NCBI GenBank assembly: GCA_900660155.1
Contig: CABFPE010000533.1
Location: 443,819-491,442 of the forward strand
Length of the DNA stretch: 47,624 nucleotides
Direction: 5' to 3'
DNA from: Hofstenia miamia
Lineage: Eukaryota > Xenacoelomorpha > Acoela > Hofsteniidae
Within the stretch, counting starts at the first letter, position 1. Every line of letters starts with the position of its first letter. This document shows positions 22,261 through 35,399 of this stretch, one piece after another. A program made the position numbers and the translations under genes. The notes beneath the pieces were generated by a model. That model was given only the letters and a program-made list of their open reading frames with translations, did no database searches and had not been told where the DNA came from.

Positions 22261-25200
22261 TGGAAAATATATTCATATGTAAAGAAATTATTCAAAATCG
22301 ATGTTTTGCAGACGGATATGTTCTTTTGATCAACATTGGCAGGTTTGTTATTTTCTCTTCATCACGTCTGCTTATTTATCTCGCAACATACCGTAGACAA
22401 AATCCCGTTTGTTATGCTTACGTTGATTTTGCAGTGTTTTCTTGAATTTCCATCCAAAAGCATCCGTTCTATTGAGTTTCTGTGTAAAGTTGTCTTCGAC
22501 ATCAGTATGCAGCTTTTTGTAATTTATCTTGATATCTAGTAACATCCCGCGCTTTTGAAACATCATTTTGCAAAATGATTTGACAATCGTAACGCTGGTT
22601 TCATACTAAGTGTCCGGAAACACTTTTAAATAACAATTTTACCAAAATAAAAGTCTAACCATGAAAGCTACTTTCCCATAGATATAAAATTTACACAATT
22701 TAACATCTGAAGGAAATCTCTCATTCCCAAAGGTCATATAAATTATATTAGCTTTCCTTGGCTAACAGTCTGAAAACTAATTCAGAGTGTCGACAATATT
22801 TGACGTAAGGTTTTCAAATATTTTTTTCAATTCCTGAATGAATATGCTGAAATTTCTGAAAGCAAAGTGTATCTTAACAAATGTATTAGAGAGAAATGTC
22901 AAATAGAATTGCTTCCAAGTGTTATAAATGAACTGTCAACGATCAGCTTTCTGATAGACAGATTGCTTAATTACAAATTCAAATGTCGGCAATCGAAGGA
23001 AGAAAACAATAAATAACACAGTGGGATTAATTCACAGAAACCTGTACAATTTTCTAAAATCACCATCCATCATTTAGAAAGCCATTAAAAAAAATTACAA
23101 CTGAGAAGATGAAATCAATTTCAAACATTTATAGAAGTTTAAACGCTAAAACGAACATTGCTCCTTCACAACGATTCGGTAGAGCCGAGTTAAAAGAGAC
23201 TCTACAAAATGAAATCTTTCTCTCTGCCAAATGAAATTTATTATTAACATAATCAGCTTCATGCAAAAATTGAACTCCACAAATATACAAATGCCCATAA
23301 GACACTTGACAAATGAAAATTAAGGTATAAGAGAAATCAGTAAATTTTCAATATATTGAAACTCAATGTTTGCTTTAATTTATCCAAAAATTGCATGAAG
23401 TTGGTAATATATCACTGCTTTGACAGATATCGATATTACTGAAACAATATTGATATTTTGATAAAAATATCGGTATTTCTACCTAAATTTTGAGAGTTAA
23501 AATATCTTTTAGTATCTTTGATTCTCCGAGAATGTGATTTCGGTAGTTTCAGCATCGACTCGTATCTATAAAATTAAAAGAGACACTAACTACTACATTT
23601 AACTATCTGCCGATGAATTGACACCTGGATACTGTGGAAAACCTGTTTAGCACTAAAAAACGCAATGTATTCAATGATTAAAATTTGAGTCATTTTATAA
23701 AGTATCGGTATTTATCGATATCTGTTTCATCTATAATATCGGTATCTATCGTATCGGATATTATTAGCATCCGTAAACTCACTGTGATATATTTCCTGCT
23801 GTTTTTGTCAAACGCATGCTCAAGTTCAGCCACCTGGTTGGTTGGTATAGTGTAAAGAAGCAAAATAAATAAAAAAACATACCTAAGAGCATTGGTGAAC
23901 TGCAGAGGCAAAGGTTGACTAAAACGGAAAATGAAGTAAGGCTATTAATTGAAATAGGAGACTACATCTGAGAGATGGAAGAATATTAATGAAAGGTGAA
24001 TGCATAGAATAAATTAATTACTTAAAGACATCGCAAATACGATGATGTTGATAAACGGAAATTAACTCACGTATTCAACGCAGGACGAATCAGAGTTGAC
24101 GACAATGAAGTTGACATTTAGTAATGCCCTGTTTTAACAGAGCTCGTCTTAAGAGACGCAGTACTTTCAATGGCCCATTGACAGGAAAGTCAAAACATTA
24201 AACCGAAACTAAAATTCATTAAATTACAATGATAAGACAAAATCATTCATCATGAGAAAAGCGGGTATGGGAAAAATACACCAGCAAGACTTTTTTACAT
24301 ATTTCCCTTTGTTAGATAACACTAAGTTTTCGCACAAGATTAATTATGGATTAGAAGATTTTTAAGAATTTAGAACCAATATATATTCTAGATGTTTAAA
24401 ATAAGTAGGAGGCAATGTTTATCTCTAAGGAACATATGGTAAATTTACTTTTTCGAAATTTAATTACTACTAAAACAAGAAATTGAAGAGAATGGGATGT
24501 AAAGAGTTTATATCCAAATTAATAGATTTAGGAAGTTTTTAGCTATGCCATGATTTCGAAAATTGCATTTTTTAATTGTCATTAATTGTAAAAAATGAAT
24601 TTATTAGTAACTTTAATTCAAATCTTTGAGCAAAAATAGCTACAACAAAAACAGGTAAAATAAATTTATAATTTAACAAAATGTTTTTTTGATTATTTAC
24701 AGTTGAAAAACATTAACTAGAAAAATTAAAATTTTTGTGGTTTTGTCTCGAAATCCATGTATAATACCAAAAATTTGCTTAACGCATAATACTTCAATTT
24801 ATGCTTTAATTTCTAAAACATCGACACACATTCTTAAGTAATTTCAAATTTTCAAACATTGGTGATAAGTCTTGGGTGGCTCAGCTGCCATTTTGATTAT
24901 GACTACCATTATCCATTGCGAATGGAGTAATGCATTCGATTAGAAGTTTAACCAATACTTTATCTTGAAATTACTAACGAATTCAAAATGCAAACTACAT
25001 TTTTTTAAAAACCAATTCATATTTAGCAGCGCCAAACTCAGGGCACAAAGCAAGAACAGAGAGTGAGTTGTTTCTTTATATTATAATTACTTCCGTTAGT
25101 TCCGTTTTACAAAGAAATTTATTCAAATTTAAAAATATGTAGAACAAATCCCTTGAATTACAAAGTCTTCACAAATGTTATGCTTAAACTAACATCATTA

Positions 25201-26174
25201 AAAATAGAAATATTTTATTGCAATCTATCGACAACCATTGCTTTCACTATATTAACTAATAAAAGAATCAATACAATATTTTGAATATAAATATATTAAA
25301 CATTGTATTTTGACTCTATTTGCCACGGTGGTTGATTCCTACCAACTTTTTGAAATTCTAAAGCTTTTTGATAATCCCAATGCTTGTGTTTTCCTAATTT
25401 TTACTTTTTAGATTGAAAAAAAAAGTTGCGTTGTTACATGTTTTTGATCTTCATTTCAGTTTATATATGTTGTTAAATAAAGGGCCTCCCAAAAATGCAA
25501 TGAAAGTGTTTTGTCAAATCAGAAAGCATCATAAAACAATCTATTGAAAACGTCCAAAACTTCAAAAATCGCCAATTTTTGGCTACCTAGAATTGAAAGT
25601 GATATCATCAGTACAATGACATAATTTTGTATATGTATAGGAAGGCTTGTTTTTGTACAAAATTTCATTGTAAAATACTTAGTAGACATTATATATTAGA
25701 AGGTGAACTGAATACAACCTTCTTTCCATCTGTGAGTTCAGCAGACAAAAATATTGTGACAAATAGGGTGATGCTCGTTAAAAATATCATTTCTATAGTA
25801 TAATAAGAAATTAACCAATTATAATATCGTATTACACAGATTAGGCTACTTCGTGAGTATCACCTCTCCTGGGAAATTGGATTTGTGAGCAAATTACGTA
25901 TTACCCAGTGCAAGGGTACTAAGGCTTGTTTAGGCTATATTTACCATTTGTCAAAATTATTTCAACATTCGTTTCCAAAATTTAAATGAACCCTGGTGGT
26001 ATACTCCAGAATTCTCTTGAAGATAGCTACTATGGATTTAGAATATTGGACACAGCGAATTTCCAGTTGATCTTTTCTCCAAGGTCACAATTCACCTACT
26101 TAAATCTCGAAATTCACCCTTGGGGGTTGAATTTCATCCTCATTGAGAACCCCTGAAATAGTGAGATCCTACCG
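22261..26174. other. No gene seen apart from short repeats
   Basis: Minus frames at 22372-22566 and 23690-23911 show no domain, and the second lies in ATCGATA-type repeat sequence. The remainder is AT-rich with no recognisable structure. Confidence 0.5.
23427..23770. repeat. Inverted CAGATATCGATA / TATCGATATCTG pair with satellite-like TATCGGTAT motifs
   Basis: CAGATATCGATA near 23427 is inverted as TATCGATATCTG near 23715. Both are surrounded by multiple ATCGGTAT and ATTGATATT variants. These may be the ends of a decayed ~340-bp element, but no target duplication is visible. Confidence 0.35.
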
Positions 26175-26201
26175 TGTGTGTATATATATATATATATATA
26201 A
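26175..26201. repeat. (TG)n(TA)n compound microsatellite
   Basis: Three TG units are followed by ten TA units. Confidence 0.95.
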
Positions 26202-29200
26202 ATGCAAATATAAGGTATGATCTTACTATAAATATATATGTATAATGGTATGGAAAAAACGACAACAATCGCGTGCACATGTTGATGCAATATGATAGTG
26301 AAGATAATTTTAGATTACGTAGAGGAGATATAAACTTTTTTTTCGTTTTTAAAGTATTACAATATTTCAATAAATATTACATATCGATATGGAGTGTATA
26401 CACTTCTCAAAATATTGTTCTTACCTCGAATTAGTTGTGTCTTGCATGGTAAACAAACTTTCAAAATTTCGTGTAACACTGAAAAATTCCTTGAAATTTC
26501 AAAGAATATTATATTCATAAGAGAATTTTCTGGAATATCATATTTATTTATAATACTGTACCATGTGAGGTGGGTGAAATTTATTATTGCCCCGATAGGC
26601 TTTTCGCACAATATTAATTCTGATTCAATTAATTAGCTGTTTCCAGCATTCTTTTGAGATTGCTTAGTTTTTTCGAAGACCGTAAAAATTTATTTTGATA
26701 AGCATATTTTAAAATTTGGGATTTCACCCATTTAGACTGTTCTTAGAGCAATAAAAGTATACGATCAAGAACTCGCACTTGATTATATAAAGTTTTTTAT
26801 TAGTTGCGAGTTGATAAAATCAACATAGTCAACAACAATATAATTACTGCATAAATTGTTGTAGATCACAAAAGAAAGATAAAGAAAAAGCAGAACTCAA
26901 AGGAGACAAGATACAAAAAAGCCATGATGCATAAAGATAATTCCCCAGTAGAGTCAAAGAAGAGCACTACTCAGTGTGCACTGAATCCGGAGGAAACTAA
27001 CTCTGTCATTTTACTCGAGACAAGTGTTCAACCAAAAACAAGCTGAAGTTCTAGCTGATAACTAGATAAACGAGATGACAATTCCCTAAAAGCAAATGAT
27101 GATGAGTATACAAGTAATAACACTGATTGGGATTGCGGTTCTATGCAAAGTTAAACTTGGACACAAATTTAACTGGCAAATTCAAACGTTTCATACCTCT
27201 CCGCCATTTAATAACTTCCCTGGATAGGAATGCGTTATCTAATAAAAATGGGCTGGAAATCTTAGTAAAATGCAGGAAAAGAAACTGATATAGAAACAAC
27301 CTTTCCTTCCCGAAGAGAGGTATGAGAGAGACATGTTACTCGAAGAAGATATTGTAAGAAACCTTTCACCAAACATGTGTCTAAAGTTCCCCAAGCCGCC
27401 AAAACTTGAGTTTTTCCATTGGATGTGGCTCTCTTGCAAATTCGTTGAGCAAATCATGCTTACCGCAGCCAATAGATTTGTTTCAAGTGCGTTTGCTACG
27501 ACTGTAAACCATAACTTGTTTTCAAGATGTTTTGTCTAGGATTAGATGGTAGCACTGAGTGAAATGATAATTCAGGTTACGCTATGCTCAGATGATATTG
27601 AAGAAAGAAGAGAAGGCATAGAAAAATAAAAGAAAAAATAAAGGAATGCAATGAGAGGACTTTACGTAAAACGTCAGTTCTTCAAAAGAGGACTGAAACC
27701 ATTAACTCCGATGCATCTTCTCTGATGAACATTAATTGATGAGCCTTCCCTAACCAAGGCAATGAAAGTTTCTGAATAGCCTTGTCATGACCAAGCTGAG
27801 GAAAGATGTGCAAAGTTGATATCAGAGGACGTAAGTCCAGAGAGAGATGCATTCATTCATTGGCTAGACGCCAATGTTACAAATGCTTGCTTGCACAAAA
27901 ACTGCAGAATTGCTAATTACTTGGAAAATTAGTCTTTAAGAAAACTTCCATAAAAAATTAATGATTACATGCATGTCTCATTTTGTGTATGTTAAAAATT
28001 AGTTATCTTTATAAAAAGTTATGCAATTTACTGTTGCTATGCAAAGAAGTACTAATCTGCATAAATTATAAGAATGTGTCTTAAAGTGACTGATCAAAAG
28101 GATTGGTAAGAAATTTTCCAGCTTAAGAAATTCTTAAGGAATTTTGGTTAAATTTATAACATTTGTTGGTGTACCAAACTGAACAGATCATTTTTTCCAG
28201 TCGTGTTATCAGAATATACAAATTTTTAGAACCCATCTAAAAAAATCAAAAAAATATACCTCCAGAACTGACAAGCCCAAATGCTAATAATTTGCAATCA
28301 AATCAAAACAATTAAACAAATAGCGCAAGACAATTATGCACTTTCCTTTGAACCTAAATTTAAAAGATATAATGGAATGTTTTTAGTTACTTTAAGAAAG
28401 ACATTGTAAAAAATAAGTTTAGCAATTCAGATTAGTGTAACGTAAAATTTCAATTTTTCTAAAATGACGAATAACAGAATAATGTATATCGTCAAAAAAT
28501 CTAATAAAAATACATTGCTAAAAATGCTCACACGAATATTGATTACAATCAAACAGCAACGTGCTATGTGATCACTAATTACGTCTACAGACTAGAGACA
28601 GACGGACAATCGTATAAAACTATGACTGAATTTATAAAGTTGAAGAAATACCTGCGATAACTAGACGCTACAAACAAAATTAAAACACGTAGACAAAGCC
28701 ATAAACCAGATAAATTCAATATAACTTTAAAGTTACTTTACCGAAACGCAAACATTCCTGCTTCAATTCCAGACCGTCGACCGCCAATAAATCAAACTAA
28801 TTACACTTCATTCCACGACAGCAATCAGAATGAAGCTCAAATACAACACGCCAGATAGACATGCTTATCTTCTGCGCGCAATTAACGACCAATTGCAAAA
28901 CAATTGTTACCAATTTTTAATAACGGGCATATTTCAATTCACCCACTTAATAGCTTATAAATTATAACATCAAAATAGAAAACAGGTTATTACAGGCTTC
29001 CATTCGTTTAAAAATCTTACAGTAGCTGGAGAAATAAAAGTGGTGACACTGGTAGAAATACCTGATTTTTTTTATTAAATATTCTGATGTGGTTAAATTA
29101 GAAAATGTGTTGACAATAATGTTCTTAAAGCATCACATCACCGCTATATGTGTTAACAAAACGATTTATGCATTAGCCATAAAAAAATTTTTCACAAATC

Positions 29201-29942
29201 TTGATGAACCATTATATAGTAAAAGCAAAACCCTATCCATAGGAAGACATATCATTTGCATAGCAAAAGACAATGAAAATAAACTATAGTTTCACTTGGA
29301 ATATTTAAAATGTCAATCTTAAAATTAAACTTTATTTCTACAAAAATTTTGAATGAAATCTTAAATGGGGCACTGAAGAATGAATTCGTTATTTGTACCT
29401 TAGAAATGGAGTTGCATTTGATGTATCAACCATCAGACTTGCAATCTGTGAACAAAAATGATTGAAAAGCTAGAGGCTGGCTTCTTTCCTCCATCTATTT
29501 TTTTTAAAACTTAAATGTAAAAATACATATTTCCAAAATATGGAAGAAAAGAATGATAGATTAGCAATGAATTAGACATAATTACAGCGCCTGATATATC
29601 CTTTGATGTTACTCACACGCTTAAAAAATTAAAGATAATTTGATAATGTTCCGTTCACATTACACACAGCATCTCATGCATTGATTCACAGACGAATTCA
29701 TTATTTCACTGCGAATTTAATTCATCAAATAGGAATATAATTTTCGTCAAGCAGGGAGAAATCATTATTCAATAAAGCACTCTCGATACTATGCGTATTG
29801 CTGTACATGAACCATTAAAAAACCAGATAATAAATGATAATAAATTAACTATTATAATGATGTGGTAAAACATCTGAATCAAAACTACCATCATTATGAC
29901 AAATGATGCATGATCTTTTGAGTGAATGTGTATTTTAAACAT

Positions 29943-29962
29943 GAATTCAACATGTTGAATTC
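29943..29962. repeat. 20-bp perfect palindrome
   Basis: GAATTCAACATGTTGAATTC is its own reverse complement, with no spacer. It could be a cruciform or dimer-binding site, but no gene nearby gives it a context. Confidence 0.9.
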
Positions 29963-32142
29963 GTTTTTGTTAAAGCAACGTAAACATTTTTGTTGATTTT
30001 TCTTGATTAGTAGTAATCGCCTTGTAGTTAACACAGGAACAAAAATAGAAGGTATGGATTTGATAGGCATCGCAAAACAAAATGTATCGGTCCGCGATAT
30101 TGTTAGTAGATATTCAATAAAATGTTATTACACAGCTTAGTTGGACTTCGGAACTCCAAGTGCACATCATAACTAAGTAATTTTTAACGCCTATGATATA
30201 TCACTAGCCCGAAATCGATTCATAAGCCCAAAAACATATACAAAAAATAAAAAAGATACTAAACTGAGTTCACTAAGTTTTCCTAAACTTTTAACAAAGA
30301 AATTTTTTTTTAAGAATTCCTCCTAATCGATGCATTTCTTTAAACTTCTTAAAATGATCATATAAGTTTGAAGTAATGAAATTGTTTCTGCATCTCAAAC
30401 GGTTAGTTGGAAAATGAACTGTACAGAATTAAAATTTGAACGCATTTAAAAATTGACTTTAAAATTTAGATCAATACGCAAAATACAGCAGATGTTAACA
30501 AACCCTAAATACTTAGCAACAAACTTGTGCAGACGTTTATAGGAACGCATAGAATATGGTTAAAAGGCTTTTATTGACCCCCCCTTCAATTCAATCCCAG
30601 GAAATTTTCTGACCCATGGTTTCATTTAGTCAAACGACATACCTTTAATTTTACCTAAAATAATCAAAACCGATTGATAATCTGAAAGTCGTAGACGCAG
30701 TTCCTGCTTCGATCCCAATGAAATGGGGTTCAATGAATCTCATGGGACTAGATTGTCCGGTAAAACAATAATAGTTACTTATTTTCTGCCCAAATTAATG
30801 TTTAACAATATGTTGACCTATTAGCATTTTGTCAGCTCGGTTATATATTGGTACAAGGCACTTAAGATCTTAAAAAGTTTATGTAAACGTTATCCTTTGC
30901 CTTTTAAAGTTATTTGTTTACTCTTAAGCACTTCTAAATAGAAAAAAAGTTTGTATTTTACCAATTTTCTAAAGTATACCTGACAGTAATTCACATATAT
31001 TGTTTGTAGCTTATGAAAATCCGGACCCTGGAAATAAGAAATGAATGGTTATTCACCGATGGTGCATAATTTCAAAGTGAGTGTCATAAGCCATATACTA
31101 TTCGAGACATTGAAGTCTCAAATTAAAGATCTTGGAAATAGCGAGTGAACAATTTAAAATTCTTTCAAAATAAATTACTTTCGCCTTTTTAATGGAAAGC
31201 GTAGACTTAAAAAAAGAAGAAATTAACTGCAAATAGAAAACATGCTTTTAGAATGATCGCCCTTGACGACAAATGCATTGGAAGGTGACGATTAAGTGGA
31301 TAATCGCAAGTCAATTTAACGAAAGATTTTTAGTGCTTTTCAGAAAAGCATGTGTTCTACAAATTCACACGCTTCATATGACAATCACATTCAAATTAAC
31401 AACTAGGCGGTTTTTTACTGTCAACATTTGGTATGAATTCAATATATACTTTTACCTAAAATGTGTGAAGATTTCAATCTTACAAGCAAATTTTAGAGGA
31501 ATATATATCAAATATTACTAAATAACTAAAATTTCCACCACATGCTTTAACATGTATTATATATGTTCTTAATTTGCTTACCGTTTATGCCGACATGAAC
31601 ACGGGACGAAATTTTCAGGCCCGGCAAGTCAGCTACTACTTCAAGCCCATTTTCGGCTCTTCAATATTTATTGATCCATTTTAACACATCGATTGTGTCC
31701 TGTAATTGTTTATTATGTTCTCATTAATGGATGGAATATGCAATTCTATTAGCAGATGTTGTTTACCCACCCACTTTATTAATAAATTATTACAGGGGTA
31801 GGCGTAAAATTGATTTATATTTACATTTTAGTCGGCCCGTTTTTTGTCCGTATGTACTTATTTACTCGTAATTTTTGCATTTGGCGATATAGAATTTTGG
31901 TTTCCTATTCTACAAAACTTTCTTCTTTTAAGATTCTCAAAAATGACAAAACTGTCATTTCCTGTAGCAAAATTTGCAATCACTTTGTTCGAAATAAACA
32001 GTTCCACTAACATGCATTAAGGAAAAGATATAGCTGCAGCGTTAAGCCCAAATAACAGCGGTAGATAAACAAGTATACTTTTTACTAATTCCAATAAATT
32101 TCACACCACTTTTGTAAAAGATTAATTAGTCGAATACAAAAG

Positions 32143-32256
32143 CCATGCTTCCATGCATTTCAGGGTTGCTTAAGTTAACATTTCTTGCAATTCAGTTACA
32201 TAAAATACTCATGCTTGCAAGCATTTCAAGGTTGTCAAATTAAACAAAATTTCAAT
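32143..32256 (+). repeat. 66-bp imperfect tandem duplication
   Basis: CATGCTTCCATGCATTTCAG with its continuation GGTTGCTTAAGTTAAC is repeated 66 bp later as CATGCTTGCAAGCATTTCAA and GGTTGTCAAATTAAAC. Confidence 0.65.
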
Positions 32257-34100
32257 ATTTTTAAAATGTGTTTTTCTTTTGGGAGAAAACTACCTTCAAT
32301 TGATTTGTTAATACTAAATTTGATTTAAACAATACGCTGAGGTAAATTTTGATAATGCATGAAAATAATTAACAATTAATTTTCAAAAAAGTTTATATAT
32401 CAACTACTATAAAATGAAGTTATTAGTGACTAAGAATATTGGGTAGAAAAACTTTTAACAAATTCAATTTCAAATGTACACAATAATGCAGTTTTCAACA
32501 AAGTCTATAAGAAACCTAATGGTTCAAAAATAGCAGGGGTAGTATTATTGTATAAAATTATGTGGCGCCCATACACTTGAAATATACAAACTTGCAGATA
32601 CATAAAGTAGTGATAGAAAATATGCAAATAATGGTATTAATGGGATACCTTACGTTTCTAATTTAATATCAATTTTCTTACTAAATTATTTAATTTTTGC
32701 AACAAATTCAATTAAAGAAGATTTAATCCAATAAGAAGAGTGAATTGATTGTGGAACGTGTTCCTAATTTGAATTCAACTAAGAGGAGTTGATTCACTTT
32801 GGAAATTCAAAAAACATGGATATGATTGACATTAAAATAATATTCAACATAATTTTTTTCTACTGGTGTTAACTTATAGCACAACATGCATATTCAAGGA
32901 ACTTAGGATCCTATTAAATAGCAAAAGATTAAATTCTTCAATAAGAGCGATCAGAGGCATAACAGGGCGTTGAAGTATAATATTTCGTTTTTTACATTAA
33001 TAAAACAGGATCCATTTTAGTCGCATCAATTAGCTATAATGCTTGCAATAAACATTTTTTGTATTAGAGCTTCAAAGTGGTGGTGAAATGCGCTCATTGT
33101 GTTAAATTTTAGACAGATACTCGAACATATCTGGTTAAAACGATGTTAGAGAGCAAATACAATAAACTGTCAATTAATTACAAACAGTAAGTAAACAGAC
33201 TTGGTATTGTGTATATCAATGAGCAAAATCTTGTAAACTACTTGCTTATTGTAGAAAATGTTCAATTATATAAATAAAATTTGCATCTCAAACAAACAAC
33301 AGAATGGCGTTAAAAATGAGAGCTCTTGCTACGCATCTGATTGTAATTGCAAAATGTTCTTTGACTCTATTTGATATATAAATAAAATACCAAAATTTTT
33401 ATGGCGTAATCAAAAATATGGCGGCACCACATTTCCGAGCATTTCAAATTGATAATGTTGATATGAGAAAATTCATGCAGAGTTTCGTTTTCATATCATA
33501 ATCCAATCCAAAGTTAGATAAGGTTGGACGAGGCAATCATCCCTCCCTAGGTCTGAGGAGTCCAAAGAAGCCCAGATCAAAAAGGGTTAATACAAATTAT
33601 TAAATTTTTTACATTCAAAATCAAATTCATTTTACCGATGATAGAATTTCATCCCAAACTATACTTTTCTTCATAACTTTGTTTTCTTATAATACATCTG
33701 CTGGTATCCTATTTCTTAGTACCACACTTAATATACCAAAGTTATATTAACAATAGACAGTGGTAAAAACTTTTAAAAACGTAAAATTTGTTGTTTTTAA
33801 GATAGATTAGTCAATAATGTAAACGATAAGACATAAAATAGTGCTACGAGAACATTCAAGTAACATACATAATCCTGCAAACAGGTCGCTTAAGAATTTT
33901 GAATAAGTACAACGAAATGACCAATAGACAATGCTATGCAAATAGAAAATATTGAGAAGCACACATTCTTTAAATCAATATCTGTAATCAATAAACTGAT
34001 TAAAACTATCGAAATGGATGCATTCAAAAATGCTAGTAAATTATATAACAATTTAACAGATGATATTATTTTAAAAGACGTATTTGCTTTATAAATAATA

Positions 34101-34103
<3 letters not shown>

Positions 34104-34134
<31 letters not shown>
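34104..34134. repeat. (AT)n microsatellite
   Basis: A 31-bp AT run. It generates the Ile/Tyr-rich start of an otherwise featureless minus frame (33890-34162). Confidence 0.95.
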
Positions 34135-34136
<2 letters not shown>

Positions 34137-35076
34137 CTTGGAGTGAAAGCCGACAATTTCAAATTATAATCTCTAAAACAAATTCCAAAACTAAATAATC
34201 AATATCTTCTTGAAATTTAATTTGATTTGCTTGCTTTTAAGAGGCTGACTACGAAAAAGTAATGTACGATTTAATTAAAAATGCTTCAAATCGCTTATAC
34301 GAACATTGGAAATGACACAAGAGCGCCTAATTGCACTGACTATGGCGAAGAGAGGAAAACTTCGTGGAAAACGAAGTAAATTTCCCCCATTTCAACGCCA
34401 AATCCAGTTACCATTGAACGAAAATTAAATCGTTGACTGTTAAGTGGGATACTAAAATAAGAAGAAAATAAATATAGAAAATTACCCTGTAGCGGGAAGG
34501 TGGCAATATAATAAGCAAGCGACTTCCAAACATGCAGCATTTAAAAAGTGAACATGCGCCCTCTAACGGAAATAGTATTAATGGAATTTTAAATTGCTTT
34601 TTATGAGAAAACGCCGTTTAGAAAGTGAAATTGCGTGGTGAAAAAAAACCAATTAACCAGGTTAAGTAATGCACAATTTCAATGTATTTTGTTTAACTTT
34701 AATTTGTTCATCATTATAAATGCAAATTACTTAACTGCAGCAATAATTCGACAAGCGTTGTAATACATCAACTCATTCCTAAAAATATGAAGAAATGAAC
34801 TTACCATAAAACTAAACTTTTATATACTTAATTAATGCTATAACTAAATTTGCTTATGGGGCTTGTATGGTGGGATCATTGTACTCAGTCTCAAATATTT
34901 GTTGGTACCATGAAATATCTTCAGATATAAATGAGGATGACTATATTAAATGAAGTGTTGATCTGTACACTTTGGTGGCGAATATTAGAACAATAGTAAT
35001 CCCGAGAGTTTTAAAATACATGCTTGTTGAATTTAAAAAGAGGGTCATGGACATTCATTTTTGTCTAGGAGCACCT
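34135..35076. other. No gene seen; possible third, degraded stem-loop near 34895-34925
   Basis: On the minus strand, CTGAAGATATTT is followed after 13 nt by AAATATTTGAGAC. This is the same layout as the two hammerhead-like motifs downstream but lacks their GAAA box. Otherwise unrecognised sequence. Confidence 0.35.
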
Positions 35077-35116
35077 ATTGATGTACTTCAACGACTAATG
35101 GGCCATCGTCAGAAAA
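35077..35116 (-). ncRNA. Decayed hammerhead-like / PLE-terminus stem-loop 2
   Basis: Minus strand: TTTTCTGACGATGGCCC, a short AT loop, then a partly complementary arm and GAAGTACATCAATA. It aligns base for base with the motif at 35199-35239, but the GAAA box has become GAAG and the central stem is weakened. An outer GAGCA/TGCTC pair can extend stem I. Probably a dead copy of the same terminal motif. Confidence 0.35.
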
Positions 35117-35159
35117 CGATATTGCTCAAGTAAAAAAGTGTTTATGAATGCATTACCTA

Positions 35160-35181
35160 ATATATATATATATATATATAT
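35160..35181. repeat. (TA)n microsatellite between the two stem-loops
   Basis: A run of TA dinucleotides lies directly downstream (in minus orientation) of motif 1. A second, shorter AT run lies at 35261-35272 on its other side. Confidence 0.95.
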
Positions 35182-35198
35182 TTTAAATTGAATCCACA

Positions 35199-35239
35199 AT
35201 TTGACGCATTTCGATCTTTTATTGATCATCGTCAGAAAT
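35199..35239 (-). ncRNA. Hammerhead-ribozyme-like motif, probably from a Penelope-like element terminus
   Basis: Minus strand: ATTT + CTGACGA + T + GATC-loop-GATC + GAAA + TGCGTC + AAAT. The order CUGANGA, stem II, GAAA, short stem III, GUC and a stem I closing pair (AUUU/AAAU) is that of a type I hammerhead. Stem III (AUGCGU) is too short for a hairpin but is self-complementary in a dimer if G-U pairs are allowed. PLEs are known to carry such minimal hammerheads in their terminal repeats. One extra U lies between CUGACGA and stem II, which would weaken or abolish cleavage, so activity is unproven. No PLE coding sequence adjoins it here. Confidence 0.42.
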
Positions 35240-35399
35240 ATTTTCCTAGAAAATTTTATTATATATATATATGCGTAAGGTTGCAAGCTTTTTCATTATA
35301 TGGGAAGTATTCTGAGATATTCACGGGGGTGTTTACACGATGAAGAGTTTTCAGCGGTACATGATTAGTAAGTAAATTGTGCTGTGATAATTGGAGACT

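Larger units (their letters stand above)
26202..34103. other. About 7.9 kb without a supportable gene
   Basis: Several 60-85-codon frames occur on both strands (for example 26357-26611 minus, 27239-27472 minus, 27333-27539 plus, 31273-31521 plus), but overlapping frames compete and none shows a known domain. The stretch from 26930 to 28000 is less AT-rich and more coding-like than its surroundings, yet it is full of stops. CAGGGGTAG strings at 31794 and 32535 look like isolated hAT ends without partners. Confidence 0.5.

Noticed and set aside
26930..28000. Less AT-rich, coding-like stretch possibly from a repetitive insect-type protein
   Set aside because: Stops in every frame every few tens of codons, and the similarity I suspected was too weak to name.
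30670..30725. tRNA-like T-arm (GCTTCGATCCC) with upstream CTGAAAG
   Set aside because: No acceptor pairing, D-arm or consistent anticodon stem could be formed.
31794..32543. CAGGGGTAG strings as hAT ends
   Set aside because: Both are in the same orientation and no inverted partner or duplication was found.
33890..34162. 90-codon minus frame as a membrane protein
   Set aside because: Its start is an AT microsatellite (Ile/Tyr repeats), and the hydrophobicity reflects AT richness.
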